From Actinomycetes bacterium (GTDB lineage Bacteria > Actinomycetota > Actinomycetes > Actinomycetales > Demequinaceae): DNA of 10,574 nucleotides. Made by a program: the position numbers and the translations under genes. Where the stretch lies: positions 1-10,574 of the forward strand of contig JAEYUX010000173.1 in NCBI GenBank assembly GCA_023432235.1. The letters run 5' to 3'. Positions 7,683-10,574 of this stretch are shown here, piece after piece. The notes below the pieces were generated by a model. That model ran no database searches and was not told where the DNA came from. It was given only the letters and a program-made list of their open reading frames with translations. Positions within the stretch are counted from its first letter, which is position 1. The number at the start of each line of letters is the position of its first letter.

Positions 7683-8389
7683 TAGGCGTCCTCGTCGGTG
7701 GGTAGGCCGTCCCAGTAAAGGATCGTCGTGCGCCCAATGGTGATGGCGTTGCCATCAAGGAGAGTGACCTCCTTGATGCGTTGATCCTCGACGAAAGTGC
7801 CGTTTGTCGAGCCAAGGTCGGTGAGGATGGTCCCGAAGTCGGTGCGCTCAAAACGCACATGCTGGCGGCTCACACCCGTGTCGTCTACGACGATGTCTGC
7901 CTCAGACCCGCGCCCAATGATCGTTTGCGTGCCGGTGAGGTGATACCGCTTGCCGTCGATGTCGAGTAGCGGGTAGCGGGAGTTAGCCGTCCGGCTCGTG
8001 GCCGGTGCGGCCGCAGCGCGAGTCGATCTCGATGACACCGAGAAGCGACCGGTGGCCAAGCTCTCGTCGAGGTCGAAGCGAACGCTGACGGGTCCCACGA
8101 AGCTGTAGCGCTGGCGGTCCGCGTGGTCGTGAAGTGCGTCCTCGAACTCGCGGGCGAGAGCGTCGTCCCCCCACTCCCGCACGTGATCCATGTCAACGGC
8201 AGAAAGCGCGATCGCGTACTCATTGGGAACCACCGTGCGCTGGCGATCCACGACGGCCGCGCGGGCGTCGGCTTCGCGTTTGAGCGCGCTGGCTAGTTCA
8301 ACGGGCTTGACCCCGGAGCGAAACGTCTTGGCGAACGCGGATTGCATCACGTTCTCGACGCCCTTCTCAAAGCGATCGAGGACTCCCAT
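7682..8389 (-). CDS. fhaA: FHA-domain protein FhaA with N-terminal DUF3662 domain
   Basis: This 235-residue cytoplasmic phosphothreonine-reader is the first gene of the cell-wall signalling operon. In mycobacteria FhaA binds phosphorylated MviN (MurJ) to limit lipid II flipping. The N-terminal DUF3662 domain (about 1-118) opens with the family-typical M-G-V-L-D-R-F-E-K-G and continues V-K-P-V-E-L. A short Ala/Ser/Arg linker (about 119-137) replaces the very long linker of M. tuberculosis FhaA (about 527 residues). The FHA domain (about 140-225) has G159-R160, S174-R-Q-H177 and S194-T-N-G197. I chose ATG 8389 because homologues start there. The open frame continues to an ATG at 8485, but that 32-residue extension is not protein-like and would overlap the divergent promoter region. 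No Shine-Dalgarno sequence precedes the start; see the -10 element 7 bases upstream. Confidence 0.94.
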   Translation of the reverse strand: MGVLDRFEKGVENVMQSAFAKTFRSGVKPVELASALKREADARAAVVDRQRTVVPNEYAIALSAVDMDHVREWGDDALAREFEDALHDHADRQRYSFVGPVSVRFDLDESLATGRFSVSSRSTRAAAAPATSRTANSRYPLLDIDGKRYHLTGTQTIIGRGSEADIVVDDTGVSRQHVRFERTDFGTILTDLGSTNGTFVEDQRIKEVTLLDGNAITIGRTTILYWDGLPTDEDA

Positions 8390-8395
8390 GTGGTG

Positions 8396-8401
8396 ATCGT
8401 A
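8396..8401 (-). promoter_or_regulatory. Putative -10 element for a leaderless fhaA operon transcript
   Basis: TACGAT on the minus strand ends six bases before the fhaA ATG (8389-8387), so initiation at the A of the start codon would give a leaderless message. No purine-rich ribosome site is found in the 20 bases before ATG. No good -35 hexamer is seen at 16-19 bases, which weakens the call. Confidence 0.4.
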
Positions 8402-8471
8402 ACGCGAGGAGTTTTGCCGAGGCGTTGCGCAAGGCCCGGTGTGCCGGGTGATGTGCGCGCATACGGAAGAT

Positions 8472-8501
8472 TTGCCTTCAGCCACTGCAAACGCTTACAT
8501 T
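8472..8501 (+). promoter_or_regulatory. Putative promoter of the GH13 gene
   Basis: TTGCCT at 8472-8477 is followed after 18 bases by TACATT at 8496-8501 (or after 17 by TTACAT at 8495-8500). Transcription would start near 8508 and leave a leader of about 90 bases before the GTG at 8600. The LacI-type operator at 8486-8499 fills the spacer and touches the -10, so a bound repressor would block polymerase. The hexamers are moderate matches only. Confidence 0.45.
8486..8499. promoter_or_regulatory. LacI-family operator-like palindrome upstream of the GH13 gene
   Basis: TGCAAACGCTTACA is an imperfect palindrome with the central CG typical of LacI/GalR operators. Its reverse complement differs by one base from the site at 10343-10356, and it shares 13 of 14 bases with the site at 10381-10394. 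Repetition at the next promoter of a sugar locus is the main support. Confidence 0.75.
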
Positions 8502-8586
8502 CTGCGATGCGCCGCGCCGATGATGCTCATCCGTGCCGGTCACGTCCATCATCGACGGCCGCGATATCGCCCAACCGTCACCATGC

Positions 8587-8593
8587 AAGGAGG
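8587..8593 (+). promoter_or_regulatory. Shine-Dalgarno sequence of the GH13 gene
   Basis: AAGGAGG lies six bases before GTG 8600. It decides this start over ATG 8342, which is in the same frame but lies inside fhaA on the other strand and has no ribosome site. Confidence 0.85.
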
Positions 8594-8599
8594 CATTTC

Positions 8600-10246
8600 G
8601 TGACTACCGCTGCTACGGCAACCGAATGGTGGCGCACCGCCGTGTTCTATCAGATCTATCCCCGCTCTTTTGCGGACGCGAACGGTGACGGCATGGGCGA
8701 CCTGCCTGGCATCACGAGCCGACTCGCGCACCTGAAGGATCTCGGTGTCGACGCGCTCTGGCTGTCGCCCTTTTATCGGTCGCCTCAGCGCGACGCCGGC
8801 TATGACGTTGAGGACTACTGCGACGTTGACCCCCTCTTTGGCACCTTGGACGACGCCGACGCTCTCATCGAGAGCGCACATCGCTTGGGCTTGCGCGTCA
8901 TTGTCGACATCGTTCCCAACCACACGTCGGATCAGCACCGCTGGTTCAAGGCCGCCATCTCGTCGGCCCCGGGATCTCCCGAGAGGGCTCGCTACATCTT
9001 TCGCGATGGTCGCGGCGAGCGCGGCGAGCTTGCGCCCAACTACTGGGAGTCGGTGTTTGGTGGTCCCGCGTGGACGCGGGAGATGCGGCCCGATGGAACG
9101 CCGGGCCAGTGGTTCCTCCACCTCTTTGATTCCACTCAGCCGGATCTCGACTGGTCGAACGAGACCGTCAAGAGCGACTTCGATGACGTGCTGCGGTTCT
9201 GGCTTGATCGCGGAGTAGATGGGTTCCGCGTGGACGTGGCCCACGGGCTCGTCAAGGAAGAAGGACTGCCGGACTTCACGCCCTCTGAGAAGGCTGGGTC
9301 GATGGGCGGAGACGAGGACGCCCCTACTCCGTACTTTGGTCAGGAGGGGGTCCATGACGTGTGGCGTCGCTGGCGCCGCGTGGTTGAGGAGTACGGCCCG
9401 GAGCGCATCCTTGCCGCCGAAGCATGGATCAATCCACTGACGAGAATGGCAAAGTGGGTGCGCGCCGACGAAATGCACCAGGCGTTCAACTTTGCGTTCC
9501 TCAGCACCCCGTGGGACGCGGAGGCACTGCGCGACGTCATCTCGGAATCGCTTGCGGCATTCGGCGGTGTTGGCGCCCCGAGCACGTGGGTGTTGTCGAA
9601 TCACGACGTGGTGCGCCACGCAACGCGACTCGCGTTGACGTTCGAGAATCCGCAGGGTCACGGAATCGGACCCCTCTCGCCGGGGATGCCTATTCCTGAT
9701 TTGGGCCTTGCACGCGCACGGGCGGCCACGCTGCTCATGCTGGCGCTACCTGGATCGGCGTATCTCTACCAAGGTGAGGAGCTCGGCTTGCCCGAGCATG
9801 TCTTCATCCCCGACGAGGCGCGCCAAGACCCCACGTGGTTCCGCACTGCGGGCGAGCGTTACGGCCGGGATGGCTGTCGCGTGCCGATCCCGTGGGAAAA
9901 GGACGCGCCTGCGTACGGCTTCAACGCGACGGGCAAGACGTGGCTGCCGCAACCAGACGACTGGGCCGAGTTTGCCCGGGACGTGCAGGCAGCGTCGGCC
10001 GAATCCACTCTTGCGCTGTACAAGCATGCGCTCGCCCGCCGCGCCGAATACGGCCTTGGTGGGGGAGAACTCACGTGGGTCGACAGCGCCGACGGCGTGG
10101 TCACCTTTGACAATGGCCGCGTGCGAGTGATTGCGAACGTGAGCGGCGCCGACGTTGACGTGGTGGGCCGCGTCATCGAGGAGTCGGGCCCACTCACGGC
10201 TGAGGGGCGAGTGCCTGCGAACACAACGGTGTGGCTTCACCGGTAG
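8600..10246 (+). CDS. GH13 alpha-glucosidase (oligo-1,6-glucosidase-like)
   Basis: This 548-residue cytoplasmic exo-glucosidase (no signal peptide) is expected to release glucose from the non-reducing end of imported malto- or isomalto-oligosaccharides. The (beta/alpha)8 barrel starts at about W11-R-T-A-V-F-Y-Q-I-Y20. A calcium-type loop D26-A-N-G-D-G-M-G-D34 is present. GH13 regions: I, D103-I-V-P-N-H108; V, Q180-P-D-L-D184; II, G208-F-R-V-D212 with nucleophile Asp212; III, A273-E274-A-W with acid/base Glu274; IV, N334-H-D336. The C-terminal beta domain covers about 470-548. Val213 right after the nucleophile is the residue linked to alpha-1,6 activity in oligo-1,6-glucosidases, so isomaltose-type substrates are possible. 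Length fits the family (about 540-560). The next gene is a lipoprotein with shared operators. It lacks features I would expect of trehalose synthase or sucrose phosphorylase, but linkage specificity is uncertain. Confidence 0.93.
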   Translation: MTTAATATEWWRTAVFYQIYPRSFADANGDGMGDLPGITSRLAHLKDLGVDALWLSPFYRSPQRDAGYDVEDYCDVDPLFGTLDDADALIESAHRLGLRVIVDIVPNHTSDQHRWFKAAISSAPGSPERARYIFRDGRGERGELAPNYWESVFGGPAWTREMRPDGTPGQWFLHLFDSTQPDLDWSNETVKSDFDDVLRFWLDRGVDGFRVDVAHGLVKEEGLPDFTPSEKAGSMGGDEDAPTPYFGQEGVHDVWRRWRRVVEEYGPERILAAEAWINPLTRMAKWVRADEMHQAFNFAFLSTPWDAEALRDVISESLAAFGGVGAPSTWVLSNHDVVRHATRLALTFENPQGHGIGPLSPGMPIPDLGLARARAATLLMLALPGSAYLYQGEELGLPEHVFIPDEARQDPTWFRTAGERYGRDGCRVPIPWEKDAPAYGFNATGKTWLPQPDDWAEFARDVQAASAESTLALYKHALARRAEYGLGGGELTWVDSADGVVTFDNGRVRVIANVSGADVDVVGRVIEESGPLTAEGRVPANTTVWLHR

Positions 10247-10255
10247 GTCCCGCTG

Positions 10256-10269
10256 TGAGAGCGTTTCCA
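10256..10269. promoter_or_regulatory. LacI-type operator-like site after the GH13 stop
   Basis: TGAGAGCGTTTCCA shares the central AGCGTTT core with the stronger site at 10343-10356 and has matching T-G and C-A ends. It starts 10 bases after the GH13 stop and its centre is 87 bases upstream of the next operator's centre, so it could be an auxiliary looping site. It is the weakest of the four. Confidence 0.45.
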
Positions 10270-10286
10270 CTGAAACCAACGAACCA

Positions 10287-10322
10287 GGCGCGTTCTTGCC
10301 ACGATTGAGCGTGAGAACCGCC
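10287..10322 (+). terminator. Hairpin after the GH13 gene, probable terminator
   Basis: A 13-bp stem can form in three blocks: 10287-10290 with 10319-10322, 10292-10296 with 10314-10318, and 10300-10303 with 10310-10313. Bulges are C10291 and 10297-10299, and the loop is ATTGAG (10304-10309). The sequence after it, AGTCTTTG, is only mildly T-rich, so termination would be of the U-poor kind found in actinobacteria, or only partial. Confidence 0.5.
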
Positions 10323-10342
10323 AGTCTTTGCCCAATTGTTAC

Positions 10343-10356
10343 CGTAAGCGTTTGCA
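10343..10356. promoter_or_regulatory. LacI-family operator overlapping the lipoprotein gene -35
   Basis: CGTAAGCGTTTGCA matches the reverse complement of the operator at 8486-8499 in 13 of 14 positions. Its right end overlaps the -35 hexamer TTGCAA (10353-10358), so binding would block promoter recognition. Confidence 0.75.
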
Positions 10357-10381
10357 ATCAACCGGTTCTCCTGCTTACGAT
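10353..10381 (+). promoter_or_regulatory. Promoter of the lipoprotein (sugar-binding) gene
   Basis: TTGCAA (10353-10358) and TACGAT (10376-10381) are separated by exactly 17 bases, each matching the sigma-70-type consensus in four of six positions. Transcription should start near 10388, giving a leader of about 90 bases. Operators overlap both hexamers, one on each side. Confidence 0.6.
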
Positions 10382-10394
10382 GCAAACGCTTTCA
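10381..10394. promoter_or_regulatory. LacI-family operator over the lipoprotein gene start site
   Basis: TGCAAACGCTTTCA differs from the operator at 8486-8499 in one position. It begins at the last base of the -10 and covers the expected transcription start. Its centre is 38 bases from the centre of the upstream operator, placing a repressor dimer on each side of the promoter. Confidence 0.75.
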
Positions 10395-10420
10395 GTATCC
10401 CGAGCGCTTCACGTCCGGGG

Positions 10421-10449
10421 CGGCAGCGACGCCGATGGAGTCGTTGCCG
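10421..10449 (+). other. Stem-loop in the 5' leader of the lipoprotein gene
   Basis: Bases 10421-10430 pair with 10440-10449 over 10 consecutive positions, nine Watson-Crick and one G-U, around a nine-base loop. The hairpin ends 14 bases before the ribosome site. It may stabilise the message or tune translation; it does not resemble a riboswitch I know. Confidence 0.5.
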
Positions 10450-10463
10450 TGAGCGTCAACTCC

Positions 10464-10469
10464 AAAGGA
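10464..10469 (+). promoter_or_regulatory. Ribosome binding site of the lipoprotein gene
   Basis: AAAGGA lies seven bases before ATG 10477 and supports that start over the in-frame ATG at 10483. Confidence 0.7.
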
Positions 10470-10476
10470 ACCCACC

Positions 10477-10574
10477 ATGCTGATGACAAAGAAGTCTCTT
10501 GTCGCCACTGTTGCTGTCGCTGCGAGCGCCATGCTCCTCAGTGCCTGCTCCTCGAGCGACTCGGACACCACACC
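10477..10574 (+). CDS. Lipoprotein, probable sugar ABC transporter solute-binding protein (5' part)
   Basis: Only the first 32 codons are in the window. They encode a classical lipoprotein signal peptide: a positive start (K5-K6), a hydrophobic core (about 8-21) and the lipobox L21-S22-A23-C24, after which a Ser/Asp-rich tether begins. Cys24 would be lipid-modified and the protein anchored outside the membrane. The mature domain is not visible, so the binding function is inferred. The gene follows a GH13 alpha-glucosidase on the same strand and shares its LacI-type operators, the usual setting for a malto-oligosaccharide or alpha-glucoside binding protein followed by two permeases. It has its own promoter and ribosome site (AAAGGA, 10464-10469). 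Lipoprotein identity is firm; a sugar-binding role is likely. Confidence 0.8.
   Translation, partial: MLMTKKSLVATVAVAASAMLLSACSSSDSDTT

Noticed and set aside
8425..8461. GC-rich palindromes TTGCGCAA and TGCGCGCA and a CCCGG/CCGGG hairpin between fhaA and the GH13 gene
   Set aside because: Such short GC palindromes are expected by chance at this base composition, none resembles the operators, and the region lies between two divergent starts where no terminator is needed.
8390..8485. Longer fhaA start at 8485
   Set aside because: The extra 32 residues do not resemble the conserved FhaA N-terminus, which begins M-G-V-L-D-R-F at 8389, and they would run into the divergent promoter and operator region.
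8342..8599. Longer GH13 start at 8342
   Set aside because: It would overlap fhaA, has no ribosome site and lies upstream of the predicted promoter. GTG 8600 has AAGGAGG at ideal spacing.
8549..9661. 370-residue open frame antisense to the GH13 gene
   Set aside because: It is a mirror frame of a GC-rich gene. It has no ribosome site, its residue mix is not domain-like, and the plus strand carries every GH13 motif.
8600..10246. Trehalose synthase or amylosucrase as an alternative for the GH13 gene
   Set aside because: The N-terminus, the calcium-type loop and the 548-residue length fit the alpha-glucosidase/oligo-1,6-glucosidase group better, and the context is sugar uptake. A biochemical test could still change the substrate.
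10401..10458. Further operator-like words (GAGCGCTTCA, GTGAGCGTCA) in the lipoprotein leader
   Set aside because: They lack the AAGCGTT core and symmetric ends, so they are too weak to call.

Overview
The window comes from a high-GC Gram-positive bacterium (Actinomycetota, probably a Micrococcales-type lineage; I am not sure of the genus). The evidence is GC-rich third positions, frequent GTG starts and, above all, the gene order fhaA-fhaB-pstP-rodA-pbpA-pknA-pknB on the minus strand. This is the conserved actinobacterial cluster for Ser/Thr phospho-signalling and cell-wall growth known from Mycobacterium tuberculosis (Rv0020c to Rv0014c).

Minus strand, 8389 down to 1. The genes run FhaA, FhaB, the PP2C phosphatase PstP, the SEDS glycosyltransferase RodA/FtsW, the class B transpeptidase PbpA, kinase PknA, and the PASTA kinase PknB, which is cut by the left window edge. 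Every junction from fhaA to pknA is a 1 to 4 base stop/start overlap or a 1-base gap, so the genes are almost certainly co-transcribed and translationally coupled. Only pknA-pknB has a real gap (48 bases). RodA and PbpA form the glycan-polymerising and cross-linking pair. PknA and PknB phosphorylate the machinery, with PknB sensing muropeptide or lipid II through its PASTA repeats. PstP reverses the phosphorylation, and the FHA proteins read the phosphothreonines.

Plus strand, 8403 to 10574. A divergent intergenic region leads to a GH13 alpha-glucosidase. A hairpin follows its stop, and then comes the start of a lipoprotein gene with a textbook lipobox, most likely the solute-binding protein of a sugar ABC importer. 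Four 14-bp LacI-family operator-like palindromes (consensus about TGnAAGCGTTTnCA with a central CG) lie here: one in the GH13 promoter, one just after the GH13 stop, and two bracketing a well-spaced TTGCAA-N17-TACGAT promoter of the lipoprotein gene. This looks like an alpha-glucoside or malto-oligosaccharide uptake locus under a MalR/AglR-type repressor encoded elsewhere.

I found no RNA gene, mobile element, CRISPR array or clearly novel system. The most informative non-coding part is the regulatory DNA at 8390-8599 and 10247-10476. The coding genes are conserved families with small individual oddities: a PknA with no membrane segment, a charge gradient across the PASTA repeats, and a possibly leaderless fhaA.
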